From Coccinella septempunctata (taxonomy: Eukaryota > Arthropoda > Insecta > Coleoptera > Coccinellidae), in the NCBI RefSeq assembly GCF_907165205.1, contig NC_058189.1:2916501-2980500 (forward strand): a stretch of DNA of 64,000 nt. The letters run 5' to 3'. The notes under the pieces were generated by a model that ran no database searches, was not told the DNA's origin, and worked only from the letters and a program-made list of their open reading frames with translations. Within the stretch, counting starts at the first letter, position 1. Each line of letters opens with the position of its first letter. The translations under genes were made by a program, and so were the position numbers. Positions 1 to 11,971 of the stretch are shown here, in pieces.

Positions 1-366
1 CACTGTTGAAATATTTGTGCTAAAGAAGCACTTTTTTCTTCACCATTTTTTCTGAATCGGCTCCGTTTAAAATATACAGGTTAAAAAAAACCATGAAAAT
101 ATATCATGTGAAATTCCAAAAATTGGTTACTTTGACCAAATGTAACTCTTTTTAAAAATCCACAGATATGTAGTGTCACAGATTTAGCCAGTTAATCTGA
201 AGGTAATTTTGGTTTTTCATGTGTGGCACAACTCATTACGAAAACTTGAAATCCCTGTATATTTTTATCAATGCCGACTCGGAAAAAATGGTATAGGAAA
301 AAAGTGTTTCTCTTGACCTCAAGAATCTACTATTAAATTTTTTTTACGTTTCAAAAACTCGCTCTA
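1..366. mobile_element. MITE-B copy a (left part outside window)
   Basis: This is the right portion of a TA-flanked non-autonomous element. It ends with the family's long terminal repeat (CCTCAAGAATCTACTATTAA, then AAAACTCGCTCTATA) and has the family's internal run about a 'dummy' TGTAGTGTCACAGATTTAGC segment. The family consensus I infer from nine copies is about 0.7 kb with TIRs of roughly 100 bp beginning CAGGGTGAGTCTTTGACTCG. No coding potential is seen. Confidence 0.75.
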
Positions 367-368
367 TA

Positions 369-640
369 TAGGGTGTCTGTAAACAAATGCGAAGGATTCA
401 GAGAGATGATTCCTCGATGAAAATAAGCAGCGGTACTTCCTATAAATTTTTTTCGTAATCGACCTTCTTTTAGCAGATACAGCCTTTGGGAGTCAATGAC
501 GAAATGACAGTTTTCAATATTTTTTATGGGTTCTAAAAACACTGAGTCGTAAAGCTATATATAATATGAGGCACTAAGTAGATGTCACTCACCCAGATCT
601 CATAACTTTATTATTAGGGGTTGAAAAATAGGACATGTAT
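369..640. repeat. Repeat G copy 1, CAGGGTGTC-type element fragment
   Basis: It begins TAGGGTGTCTGTAAAC right at the TA that ends MITE-B copy a. The part from about 553 to 635 (TATATAATATGAGGCACTAA and onward to TTATTATTAGGGGTTG) recurs at 6906-7003. A minus-strand open frame of 63 codons lies inside but looks like chance. Confidence 0.5.
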
Positions 641-2467
641 TTTAGCGGGAGGTAGTCATTCTATGAAAGAATTATACAATTAATAAGGCCCGGTACTTTC
701 ACGTGCGAATAACTAAATTTATTCGATAGGTAAGTCTTATTCTTAGGATCAGTAAAAATGCAGTCTTTTCACTTTCAGATAGTGTTTTTCATCGAATAAA
801 TCTGTCATTGAAACTCGTTAATAAGATTTTATTTGTCATAGATCGAATGTCGGTACGTCATAATTGGTTGAATTTTTTAGATTCTGGATGTATGGTTATT
901 CTTTGTGCGATTTTCACGAAATATTTGCTTTCTAGTTGGAATTATGACAATTTCTACAATGCGGTGTCTTATTTTACATTAATCAGTGAAAAGTAGTATA
1001 CCGTGTTTTCATAGAATCGTTATTCGTCAAATAATTTCACCTGAAAGCACCGAAATATCCTTCAGATAGGAGATTATTTGACAGATACTTATTGAGATTG
1101 AATAAAATTTATTCGAAGGTGAAATTACCGATTCTAGTTAAACGATATAAATAATTGAACTTTATTGATGATCACAGAACCGCTGAAGTATGACAGAGTC
1201 CATTTGAAAAATTAAGCCCAAATATATTGAATATTCGTTGGTTCTATTTTTACGTTCAAAATCTATCCCACTTGAAGACTGCATATTCAAAATTTGTTGT
1301 CAAATATTAATTCTATTCCATGCCTAGTAAAATTATTTCAAGTCGCGGCTTGACTGAAACTCCAACTGCTTAGTTTATTTTTCTTTGCTCAACTCACGTT
1401 GTATATGTTCGACTTTCGACTTATTAGAAATAAATAACTATGAAAAATTTTGAAGAAGAAAGTGCTTTTTTATTTTTTAGTGATAAGCCCTCCGAAAAAA
1501 CTTCACACGAGTCTCTGTATCGGTACTCGACTAACTGTGTTTGAATTCAATTGGATCGCTATTTTTCCATTTAACCAAATAACGGAAAGGATGAGGTTCC
1601 GAGGAACTAAAAAAAAATAGTACCTGCAGAAGAGCAATTGAAACAATTCGATACACAAGGAGATAGTCGAAAGTAAATAATTTGAAGAAGAAATAATACA
1701 ACTGCGATTTGCAGTGATTTTGAACCAGTTCATGGTTCAACGAAGCTTTCACCGATCCTGAATAAAATACGAATCACCAAGAATTTATGTCTGTTTAAAT
1801 ATAGCTGAGGAACGTTCAAGAGATATTTGAACTTCCAGGGTTTACTCTTATTTTTAGATGTTTCTCACGAGACAGTAAAACCTGCTGATATCTTCTCTAA
1901 CTACACCTTAATCGAGAAAAATCGTCAGTCGAACTGTCAGAAGAGTTATTCATGATTTTGTTGGAATGAAGAGACGTGCAACTGGTTTCTTTCTGTATTC
2001 TCTTACAAGCAGGCCCTGTGAAAACAGGTTTCATTCTACAGAGGAAGGTGTTTTTGCTTTTGGGCATCCTTCATTGAATTTCCGATAATTGAATCCGTGC
2101 TTAACAAGTCATTCCACATATTCATTCATTTGTGCTAATGGAAAATATATATTTAGAGGCTGAAACAATGAAAAATGACGCCCATCTGCTATATCTACAA
2201 ACGTTTTCCCGATGATTCTCAGGACAACTATAAAAAACTTCATACAAAAACAAGGTACCATTAAATAATGACCTCCAAGCTTTCGGAAATGCGAGATGAA
2301 AAATTCTTCTCCTCATAGCCAATGTATAATATAGTCTTCAATCATTTACTTCTGGAGAGTCGAATCCTTGAAATTTCTGAGTATTGGAAAATTATGCAAT
2401 ACATTTTAACCAAGAAATGGGATAATCTGAAAGGACTGCATCAGTAAGATAAGTTTTGTATCATCTA
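641..2467. other. Unassigned intron sequence, 641-2467
   Basis: No gene, repeat pair or element end that I can support. Short open frames (62-76 codons at 808, 1503 and 2122) have no recognisable motif and the biased composition of AT-rich noise. Confidence 0.5.
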
Positions 2468-3678
2468 TACTCCATTCAGATTTATTTTAGTAGTCGGTTG
2501 GCCATGAAATAATTTTCTCAAGTTTTTGTAACTAGATCGGAGTAAGGTTGGCACTCATGAAATGTCGTTAATGTCATAACGCCGTTGTCACAACTAATAT
2601 AAACTTTTATTACGAAAATGCCGAAAGTGATTGAAAAAAGAGACAGGTTTTCAGGAAGTGCTATTTAGAATTCAGGTCCGCTCATTCAAATAGTTATACC
2701 CTGATATTTTAAAATCCACAATACGTCAGACGGTAGCGAACATATTCAATGTAAGCAGTGAATTTATATGATGTTTCATCTGAATCTAAAGGACTTATAT
2801 TTCAGCTGAATATTTCCACAATCATAAAGATTGTGAATTAAGAGGATGACAAAGAATTTCCTTCTATTGGGAGACCCAAAAAGTGGTGGCATTTGAGAAT
2901 TTTGTTTGAGTGAATTAATGCGAAAAGTATACTACAGGATTTTCGATGAATGTCATCGTAATATGCGTTCTCGAAAATTTATTCTTCTATTTTTCATTTG
3001 ACTTGTCCTATACATTGTAAATGTCTTAAGGTACCAATAAATACCCAATTATTATTATTATATCAATGTATTAAGATGAACAGCCACAAATACGCGCCAG
3101 TTGTCCTGTTCATTGTTTATTCATGTCAAATTTTTCTTCAAAGGTAAATTTCATCTTGACTTGAAATTTCCTTCAATTCCTTTTACTTATATTGATGCAA
3201 GATGATTTTTGTTGAAGAATTTAACATTCTAGTAATTATCTGTTAATTCCTTCGAGAGATACCCATTCCCAACCACTGCATCATATGCGTTTCATCTTCG
3301 GTTAAATATTTTTGAAATCTACAACGGATGTAACGTATTCAAACTTTAGACAAAAATATAACGAACATCAACTCTACTCAAGCTAATATTATAATATTAT
3401 ACTGATCTCTTGTATTTTCCATGCAAATAACTGGATTTGTTATGCCTTCAATCAGTTTGTATAAATTTCAATTATGTTCGTCACATATTTTCCGAAGAGA
3501 TTCGACATTGTGATGAAATACGTAATAACAGAAACTTTTACGTAGAACCGGCAACATAGCGTTGACTCAAAACCCAAAAATGTTTTGACAAGCGTCATAA
3601 CCCCACATTTTCGTACTATACAGAGTGAAATGTGTCAAATTTCCATGGCCAACCGACTGTTAAAATAAAAGTGGAGTT
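2468..3678 (+). mobile_element. Element C copy 1 (TIR transposon remnant with fossil HTH exons)
   Basis: It is bounded by inverted ends TACTCCATTCAGATTTATTT and (reversed) AAATAAAAGTGGAGT, extending over GTCGGTTGGCCATG on both sides, with TA outside. Inside is the decayed reading AAAATCCACAATACGTCAG, then a GTAAG donor, a TTTCAG acceptor, and the exon that reads NEEDDKEF..GRPK in other copies, here with frame damage. The right third matches the other C copies and can be read on the minus strand as a broken frame. About 1.2 kb; non-autonomous. Confidence 0.8.
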
Positions 3679-4493
3679 TAGATACTTTTGATTTTTTTTT
3701 CCATTTTCTTCTTTTGTTTATCAGTGAGTTGTCTTTCACACTAATCGAAATCTATTTGAATTTTGAACGAAATTTGTTTGAAATTTGATGTTTTCGAGGA
3801 AGCAGGTAATTTTTGAGGCTTTATTGGTTAGCTCTGTTTTTGAGAACGCTCGAGAAATTATGAACCTGTAAAAACTCTTTGGAATACCTTTTTACGAAAA
3901 GGGTAATACGATAGACCAATAAATAACGCTTAATTTTAGACAAGGCAAGGTTACTAAAAACCAGAAATAAAACAAAAAAAGTAATTTTCCGCCTGAATCG
4001 TTTGCCCTATATTTTCCAGAAGGATTAACGAAACTTTCCTCATCGCCTTTGCCTCTCCTTCTGTGGAATACGGAAAGGCTACTTTCATTCCATCCATGAG
4101 TGAAAACGGTAAAACTTAATCATCAGCCCACATTTTGTGATAACTCCGGAAACTTCGCCGTCCTCTCTGCTGAACGTCCGAGGTATATGGCCGTTATCCA
4201 TTCAGGTCCCCTTTCATTAGACCGATATTTCCGATCTAATCCAAGCAACGGACAGTGATCGAGGATTTCGAGCTGATATACGAGATATCACTTTTGCGGA
4301 TGTTTACGGATATGTCGGGGAGTCACGAAGGTAATCTTTTTTTTTATTATGATTGGGATCTGTGGGAGACGGCCGAATTAGACATTTATTATTAAGATAT
4401 GTCCCGAAAAGGAAAAACTCAACAAGAACAAATTCATTGATTTTACCTCCCATTTCCTTTATTCAGATATACAGATATAATCGATGTTTAACA
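3679..4493. other. Single-copy block before Tc1-A copy 1
   Basis: No gene. The part from about 3980 to 4330 is richer in G+C than its surroundings and has no second copy in the window, so it may be ancestral intron sequence. Its end may be the disrupted left edge of the Harbinger-like remnant. Confidence 0.4.
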
Positions 4494-6023
4494 CACTGCG
4501 CAAAAAAATTAACGCACATTCTGAAAATCTCAATTTTAATGAAAGTTATCTCTACACATTGACTTTATAACTTATTTTTTATGTTCTCTCGGGAAGGTTT
4601 TGAACGAAACAAGACAAATTAAATGGAAGAAAAATTCAGGATTTCACCGAATCTTATGTGAAACAAGAGAAATTAACAATTTTCAAAATACTGAAATGCT
4701 GATAAGTGATTTAATACTTGGTATTTCCACCCCTTGCGTTAATTACAGCTCGGCAACGACGGTTCATACTCAAAATGAGTGATCTTTAAATGTTCTGATC
4801 TAATCCTTCCCAGATTTCTCCGAGTTGGATTCCTAAGTCATTAAGAGTAGCTGGATGATTTTCTGAACTTCTCAGCCTTCTATTGAGGTTGTCTCAAACC
4901 TGCTCAATCGGATTGAGATCTGGACTTCTTGCTGGCCAATTCATTCGAGAGACTTCAACCTCTTCAAGGTACTCCCGAACGATGCGCGCACGATGGGGTC
5001 TGGCATTATCGTCCATAAAAATGAAATTTTCACCAATATACATATGTGGCAAATGGCACTACATGCTCTTCAAGAATGTTCCTTATATACTTATCAGCAT
5101 TCATAGCTCCATTATCAACGACCACTAGGTCTGTGCGAGCAGTCAAAGATATTCCACCCCATACCATAATCGATCCTCCCCCGAAACCAGTAGTATTCAG
5201 GAAATTGCACTGAGCATATCTTTCATGTGGACGTCTGTATACAAGGGAACGTCGATCACAATGATTGAGGCAGAATCTAGACTCATCTGTGAAGAGAACT
5301 TTTTCCCAATCGGCCTCTTCCCAATGGATATGCTCTCTCGCAAAATCCAAACGCGCCCTTCCATGGGCTGGGGTAAGAGCTGGGCCTCTTGCCGCGACAC
5401 GAGGCCTTAAATCATATTCTCTGAGGCGATTTCTTATTGTCTGAGTGCTAATTTGCACCTCATGAGTTTGCTCAAGCTGAATTTGAAGGAGGCGAGCGGT
5501 TGCAAACCGTTGTCTCAACGAAGAAACTCTCAAGTAATGTTCTTGAATGGCAGTTGTTACCCGTGGTCTACCCAGTCCTGGTCTTCGGACATTCATACCT
5601 GTCTCCCTGAATCGCTGCAACATTCTGGATACACTCGTATGGGAAACTCCAAACCTTTCTGCAATTCTTGTGTATGTCCACCCTTCTTCTCGCAAAACTA
5701 CCGCTTGGGCACATTCCTCTTGGGTCAAATTGCGTGTTTCGCGTTGCAAAGCGATCGAGTGTAGAAAATCAAACGAAAGAAAAACTATTGATCACTAGAA
5801 TTGATCGAGAACAACTGATTTTAGAATGGAGCCAATACATTCAAAATCTGATAATATCATCTATTTTTATTCCTGCTGGGAAAAAACATCTGTATTGAAG
5901 AAAACCGTTGAAAGTGGATAACATATGCATGCATAATTCTGATAAAAATAATTATCATTGAGAACACCTTCAGTTGTAGAATGAAGAGATTTCCATAATG
6001 TGCGTTAATTTTTTTGCGCAGTG
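4494..6023 (-). mobile_element. Tc1-A copy 1, Tc1-like DNA transposon
   Basis: This 1530-bp element has matching inverted ends starting CACTGCGCAAAAAAATTAAC on each side. TA follows the right end; the left flank is CA, probably a mutated TA. It carries one transposase gene on the minus strand. It sits within sequence resembling the edges of a Harbinger-like element. The family is of the Tc1/mariner superfamily, which integrates at TA. Confidence 0.95.
4711..5749 (-). pseudogene. Tc1-A copy 1 transposase (broken)
   Basis: The gene would encode a cut-and-paste transposase of about 345 residues. The first 239 codons are open. The N-terminal half has two helix-turn-helix units (AERFGVSHTSVSRMLQRF near residues 30-50) joined by a GRPR hook. 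The first catalytic Asp is in LFTDESRF. After VVPFA a 4-base insertion in ACATATGTATATTGG shifts the frame. The shifted part still reads MDDNARPHRA and DLNPIEQ, giving 34 residues between the second Asp and the Glu (DD34E, Tc1 group). A TGA follows IEQV where an active gene needs Trp. The start position is TTG, whereas copy 2 has ATG. Clearly inactive. Confidence 0.93.
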
Positions 6024-6905
6024 TATTTAAAACGTTGCTTAGCGGTTGTCGGTTTGCACCGTGGAATCATAATCGTTGTTTACTTTAATCATCTATAGGT
6101 TTGGCAACACCACTCACAGCGTGAAAAATTTAAAATTACAGCCAAGCACATCATAGAAGATAAATTAAAAAGAAAAAGAAGTCAAGGTTTTGTGACTAAA
6201 CTTCTGTTGTCAAGGTGGGAAATTTGAACCTTTTTTTTAGGAGTTTCGGTGTTGTGTTTTGAGTTTGAAGTGCGAACATGGGTAGCATAAACACATCCTA
6301 TTACTCTAGGAAAACAAGTCTTCTTGTGAAAGGACTGTTGAATTTGCATTATATCCTCATCTTTGGTCCAATTGCTAATGAAACTGCAGCAATAATTCTT
6401 GATCCTTTCGATACATCTACATTTATGAAATTATCAACAGAAGCCAACTGACCAGCACTAGCATAAAACCTCAATGTAGCTAGCTTTCGATTTATTGGGT
6501 CAACAATATTATTCCTGAATTATCTATATTTGTATAATATAACTTATTATTAAATTCCAAATTATTCTCCATATATGGAAAAAAGTGAGGTCCATTCTTT
6601 CGAAATAACTTCTTCTACGAGGAAAACATCTGGGAAATCCAAATTCGATATTGCCAAGTGAATCAAGATCATCATCAAGTAATATCTCCTCTTCCAAATC
6701 ATCCATTATCAATTCGAATTTTATATCAACACAAATAGAAAACACAGTTGTCAATCGAATTTGAAGTATTACTTCAATCAACGTTTTAATCGAGCAAATT
6801 TCTGCGTTTAGTTTAAACAACGTTTAGGAACGGTGCAACCCGGTTTAGGAATTCAACGTTATTTAAGAATATAATCGTTGTTTAGACAAACGGTGCAAAC
6901 GGCCA
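6024..6905 (-). mobile_element. Possible PIF/Harbinger-like remnant
   Basis: Two opposed TTTGCACCGT motifs (near 6052 and, reversed, near 6888), each next to an ATAATCGTTGTTTA-like run, suggest the inverted ends of an element. A minus-strand frame at 6524-6820 reads MDDLEEEILLDDDL followed by FPRRRSYFERMD, which resembles the acidic start and RP/YFE region of Harbinger (HARBI1-like) transposases. No DDE domain remains. The left edge may lie before 4494, with Tc1-A copy 1 inserted inside. The family call is tentative. Confidence 0.35.
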
Positions 6906-7003
6906 TTATAGTCATAAAACTATACATAATATGAAGCACTTAGTAGATGTTACTCACGTAATTTTTTTAGATCTCATAACCTTATTATTAGGAGTTGAAA
7001 ATA
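6906..7003. repeat. Repeat G copy 2 fragment
   Basis: It matches 553-635 over ATGAAGCACTTAGTAGATGT and TTATTATTAGGAGTTGAAAA, with a short extra AT-rich insertion in the middle. It starts where the Harbinger-like remnant ends. Confidence 0.55.
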
Positions 7004-7358
7004 ACAACGACTTATGATTTTCCTTCAAAAATTGTTTTCGTGGGATAGATTTTCCAAAAATAAAATTCTTTTATTTCCCATTAAATTCTGAAGCAAAAGA
7101 GTCTCTTGAAAAATTTTGATACAGTCGATACTTTTCTCGAAATAAATAAAAACTTACAAGCAGTTCTGATCACCGTTTATTCCATGTCTAGTGTAGCACC
7201 ATTATGTTATAAGTTATAGTAATCGCTGTAGTTTATAAATGAACTAAAAACAAAATCATATAATTTTCACTAACATGAGTTGTTTAACCACGACATATGT
7301 TTCGCTATCACAATAGGAACTAGTTATATGCAGACTTTATACTGGTATTGAGGATATA
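7004..7358. other. Unassigned intron sequence, 7004-7358
   Basis: AT-rich, with no repeat partner or coding signal that I can identify. Confidence 0.4.
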
Positions 7359-7780
7359 CAGGCTGACTCGCACAAATATTTCACACGTATCTACATTTTG
7401 ATTTTTGAATATCAAATTACTCGAAAACGGCGCATTATACGAGAAAAATATAGAAAATGGAAAAATACTGTTATTTTACAAAACGTCCAACTTTGTTTCA
7501 AAAGATGTGGTTTTTGAATTTTTGATTTTTTTGAGTCGTGGGTCATATCTTGTCTTCGAAAAAGATTTATCAAATAAACGAAAAACTATATTCCAAAATT
7601 CATTTCATTCGATAAGACCGTTTGTGAGATAAAACTAAAACTGACATTCTTCATGGTTTTTCATCAGCCTGTATCTTTCAAACCGAGCCGATTCGAGAAA
7701 AATGGTAAAGGAAAAAAGTGTTTCTTTTGACCTCAAGAATCTACTGTCAAAATATTCGTACGAGTCAAAGACTCACTCTG
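7359..7780. mobile_element. MITE-B copy b (short form)
   Basis: TA-flanked on both sides. Starts CAGGCTGACTCGCACAAATA and ends AGTCAAAGACTCACTCTG. It has the internal GGCGCATTATACGAGAAAA and GAAAAAGATTTATCAAATAA blocks but lacks the middle of the long form. Confidence 0.8.
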
Positions 7781-7782
7781 TA

Positions 7783-8203
7783 TAGTCGATTCTCTTAATA
7801 CTTTCAGAAGGCATTCTCAGTCATCTTCATTGCATTGCTCAATGTATTGAACTTATCAGAAACACTTTTCCTTCTTTTTAATGAATATTCTTCTTCGGTC
7901 AAAATAATGTTGGTGGTTTAATTTTGTTTCTTTTGCAATGCGCTTTTCAGGAAATTCGGTTGGAATAGTACCTTTTCCTCTCTATTCGTTTGTGCCTATA
8001 CCTTCTCTGAGCTGCCTTTGGTTGAGCCATAGTTGCTCGATTGAACTTGATCTGAATATTGAAAACAAAAATGGAATTGCAAGAAAACTTATTTGATTAA
8101 AAACAAATCCTCCTCAGGTATCCACTTGAGTGTCTGGCAATGAGTTAACCTTCCGGAAGAGCTTCTTTCCTCCATATGCCTGCTGTGTATTATTTCTGAG
8201 ATA
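7783..8203. other. Unassigned intron sequence, 7783-8203
   Basis: No gene or repeat recognised. Ends at the TA used by Tc1-A copy 2. Confidence 0.4.
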
Positions 8204-9725
8204 CACTGCGCAAAAAAATTAACGCACATTATGGAAATCTCAAATTTATTCTACAACTGAAGGTGTTCTCAATGATAATTATTTTTATCAGAATCATGCA
8301 TGCATATGTTATCCACTTTCAACGGTTTTCTTCAATACAGATGTTTTTTTCCAGCAGGAATAAAAAAGATGATATTATCAGATTTAGAATGTATTGGCTC
8401 CATTCTAAAATCATTTGTTCTCGATCAATGCTAGTGATCAATAGTTTTTCTTTCGTTTGATTTTCTACTCTCGATCGCTATGCAACGCGAAACACGCAAT
8501 TTGACCCAAGAAGAATGTGCCCAAGCGGTAGTTTTGCGAGAAGAAGGGTGGACATACACAAGAATTGCAGAAAGGTTTGGAGTTTCCCATACAAATGTGT
8601 CCAGAATGTTGCAGCGATTCAGGGAGACAGGTATGAATGTCCGAAGACCAGGACAGGGTAGACCACGGGTAACAACTGCCAAGAACGTTACTTGAGAGTT
8701 TCTTCGTTGAGACAACGGTTTGCAACCGCTCGCCTCCTTCAAATTCAGCTTGAGCAAACTCATGAGGTGCAAATTAGCACTCAGACAATAAGAAATCGCC
8801 TCAGAGAATATGATTTAAGGCCTCGTGTCGCGGCAAGAGACCCAGCTCTTACCCCAGCCCATCGAAGGGCGCGTTTGGATTTTGCGAGAGAGCATATCCA
8901 TTGGGAAGAGGCCGATTGGGAGAGAGTTCTCTTCACAGATGAGTCTAGATTCTGCCTCTACCATTGTGATCGACGTTCCCTTGTATACAGACGTCCACAT
9001 GAAAGATATGCTTAGTGCAATTTCCTGAATACTACTGGTTTCGGGGGAGGATCGATTATGGTATGGGGTGGAATATCTTTGACTGCTCGCACAGACCTAG
9101 TGGTTGTTGATAATGGAGCTATGAATGCTGATAAGTATATAAGGAACATTCTTGAAGAGCATGTAGTGCCATTTGCCCCATACATTGGTGAAAATTTCAT
9201 TTTTATGGACGATAATGCCAGACCCCATCGTGCGCGCATCGTTCAGGAGTACCTTGAAGAGGTTGAAGTCTCTCGAATGGAATGGCCAGCAAGAAGTCCA
9301 GATCTCAATCCGATTGAGCAGGTTTGAGACAACCTCAATAGAAGGCTGAGAAGTTCAGAAAATCATCCAGCTACTCTTAATGACTTAGGAATCCAACTCG
9401 GAGAAATCTGGGAAGGATTAGATCAGAACATTTAAAGATCACTCATTTTGAGTATGAACCGTCGTTGCCGAGCTGTAATTAACGCAAGGGGTGGAAATAC
9501 CGAGTATTAAATCACTTATCAGCATTTCAGTATTTTGAAAATTGTTCATTTCTCTTCTTTCACATAAGATTCGGTGAAATCCTGAATTTTTCTTCCATTT
9601 AATGTGTCTTGTTTCGTTCAAAACCTTCCCGAGAGAACATAAAAAATAAGTTATAAAGTTAATGTAGAATTAACTTTCATTAAAATTGAGATTTTCAGAA
9701 TGTGCGTTAATTTTTTTGCGCAGTG
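8204..9725 (+). mobile_element. Tc1-A copy 2, Tc1-like DNA transposon
   Basis: This 1522-bp element is flanked by TA on both sides, with the same CACTGCGCAAAAAAATTAAC ends as copy 1. Its transposase lies on the plus strand. Sequence agreement with copies 1 and 3 is high across the coding region and UTRs, which suggests fairly recent activity. Confidence 0.96.
8480..9510 (+). pseudogene. Tc1-A copy 2 transposase (broken)
   Basis: Starts with ATG, the only copy of three to do so, and ends at TAA after ARGGNTEY. Motifs in order: paired HTH with GRPR linker, LFTDESRF, MVWGGIS, MDDNARPHRA and DLNPIEQ. Lesions: loss of four bases after AACTGCC at about 8682 shifts the frame; a C-to-T change at 9013 gives TAG in the ERYAQ stretch; and the TGA after IEQV is the same as in copy 1. 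The intact length would be about 345 residues, normal for Tc1. Confidence 0.94.
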
Positions 9726-9727
9726 TA

Positions 9728-10632
9728 TTACCACCTTTTTTTTGAATTGAACAAGCGCACAAAAGCTCCTAAATATACGTCAGTATGGTTATTCTTTCAA
9801 CAAACATTCGTCAAAGTCCCAACAAGATAAGGAAGAATCGAACAAAGACTGATACGTATAAATCCCGAAGAATTGATTCGCTTCACAAAGAATCGTATTC
9901 ACACATTTTTTCACCAACAACAAACGTATTCAACAAACCCGACTTGGAATAATCCCCGGATTAACAGGTAAAAACCTTCTCCGACTCCACCTCAACAAAA
10001 TACCCCCATTTGGGCATTATGTAGGTCTGCGCCACGTCCGTATTTCAATAATCTCATCCCCACCGCCGTTCACAATGAAGATATTGTCCATACCGGAACA
10101 GTAATTTATGACCTGTGCCAAGACCGGAACTGCAAAAGATCCCCACGCTCCAATAGGTTCAGGTATTGATCGCCCTCGGAGATAAACGCAGCGAGATAAT
10201 AATTGGGAAACGTAGCGTTCAATTTGCGACCCTGCAAGTCCCGACGACAACACAGGGAATATACGGTGGGGAAGCACCCTCCGGTTCGTGTTGATATTCC
10301 TTCAGGTTCCCCACGCGTCGCCCTACCTGTGAGCTCTCGTCTTGAGGAAGTAGTTTTTGTGACCAGAAACGAAATAACGCGGCGCGGAAAGAAAGATTGA
10401 TCCGAAAGATCCCCCTAGTTCAGCTGGACGACCTTGGGGACGTGAACGGAAAGAGCTCTCGTTCATTTATTGGACAGGGAGGGTGAGGGTGCTGGTGGAC
10501 GCCAACCACAAATTTAATTGTTGAAGAAAGTCCGGAAGGACCATAATATTCAATAGTGGCGAAGACTCTCCTTCGAGTATCCACTCCTTCGGTTATTGGT
10601 AACAATACAAGGAACCCAAGGGTTATGTAATA
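9728..10632. other. Single-copy, GC-richer block 1
   Basis: From about 9940 to 10600 base composition rises well above the surrounding AT-rich DNA and no second copy occurs in the window. Open frames on both strands (86 codons at 10017-10277 minus, 65 at 10203-10400 plus) have no motif I know. Candidate ancestral intron sequence or regulatory DNA. Confidence 0.4.
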
Positions 10633-10778
10633 AACTGCTCCACAAGAGTTAGGGATATCGTATTCAATCGTTTCTAAACGTATGTAATCTTCGAGGAAAT
10701 CGCTGTAAAATCATTTAAAACTCAAAAACAACTTGAATCGATCCAATAAAAATCAGTATGAGACATTTCGTCAATCTG

Positions 10779-10908
10779 GTCGCCTTTTTTCTGAAGTTTG
10801 GTTCTTTGCATATGCTTCATGAATGTTCTTATTTTGAAATGAAGTCGCCTTGTTTCTGAAGTTTGGTTCTTTGCATATGCTTCATGAATGTTCTTATTTT
10901 GAAATGAA
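10779..10908 (+). repeat. 65-bp tandem duplication in the Tc1-B copy 1 leader
   Basis: Two head-to-tail copies of a 65-base unit containing TTCTTTGCATATGCTTCATG lie upstream of the transposase start. The other Tc1-B copy has a single unit near 58060-58115, so the duplication arose in this copy or its sublineage. Confidence 0.9.
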
Positions 10909-10951
10909 GTCAGTTTATCAACGGCTTCGATTTGAAACGAGTTTTCTGAAA

Positions 10952-11971
10952 ATGCCAAGACGGAAATTAACAAACGCTGAAGCTAATTGGGCTATCGGAA
11001 TGCTACAGGCTGGCCCAACTCAGGTTGTTGTAGCGGAAAGGCTCCAAGTCAGTCAAAGTGTGATATCTCGACTTTGGAATAGGTTCAGGGAGACAGGTTC
11101 CGTGTTGGAAAGACCAAAGCTTGGTGGGCGACGAAAAACAACACCTGCTCAGGATCGTTTCATCACCGTTTCGGCGAGAAGAAACCCTACATCTACGTGT
11201 AGAATGCTACGGAATACTCTTCAAAATGCAGATGGGGTCCAAGTTTCCATCGAAACCATCAGAGGACGTTTGAGAGAGGTGAATCTAGGTTCTAGACGTC
11301 CATTAAGAGGAGTTCCAATAACACGTGACCATAAGCTTCAAAGACTGGAATGAGCAAGGCAACATATCAATTGGAATGATCAATGGCGTAGTGTCCTTTT
11401 CACTGATGAATCCAGATATGGACGATTTTCAGATTCGCGAAGAATTAGGGTATGGACAATCCCACGCATACCCCGTAATCGTCGCTATGTCCAAGAAGTC
11501 CATCCATTCCGTGGGGTTGGTGTTATGGTATGGGACGGGATATGTTTCAACGGGCGTACAGATCTACACATTTGTCCTGGGAATATGACCGCCTTACACT
11601 ATAGGGAACATGTCATTGACAATGTTGTGCCAAATGTTCACGCTGCTATTGGTGAAACTTTTCAATTTCTAGACGATAACGCTAGACCGCACCGTGCAGC
11701 CATAGTTGAGAAGGCGCGCGAGGAGCTTGATATTCCACATTAACCAATACCTCCGCACTCACCAGATTTGAATTGCATAGAACATGCATGGGATATGCTC
11801 CAAAGAAGATTAGATAATCATCAACCTACCCCAGAATCCTTAAATGATATGAGAGAGCTTCTGCCCCGTTTATGGAACCAAATTCCTCACGAAATGTTCA
11901 ACAACCTAGCGTGTAGTATGCAAAGAAGATGTCAATCTGATTGATGCCCGTGGAGGTATTGCATTGTATTG
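10952..11971 (+). pseudogene. Tc1-B copy 1 transposase (broken)
   Basis: The start is ATG in MPRRKLTNAEAN, which aligns with the start in copy 2. The N-terminal HTH reads VAERLQVSQSVISRLWNRF, followed by a GGRRKTT hook. The catalytic region is recognisable: FTDESRY-like FTDESRY/F, FLDDNARPHRA and DLNCIEHAW with 34-residue spacing (DD34E). Lesions: TGA replaces Trp in LEWARQ near 11351; frames shift around 11400-11530; TAA occurs after IPH near 11742; and one or two bases are gained near the C-terminal CQ-IDARGG. Not functional. Confidence 0.92.

Noticed and set aside
5197..5898. Several long frames on the strand opposite to the Tc1-A transposase (also at 8465-9000 and 63064-63665)
   Set aside because: They recur identically in all copies because they mirror the transposase gene; no independent motif.
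6524..6820. 98-codon minus frame as a host acidic protein
   Set aside because: Placed between possible element ends and shaped like a Harbinger protein start; no splice or promoter context. Kept only as a tentative TE remnant.
10017..10400. Opposed frames in GC-richer block 1 as missed Robo exons
   Set aside because: No Ig or fibronectin III hallmarks (paired Cys with Trp, or the FnIII Trp/Leu/Tyr pattern) in any frame.
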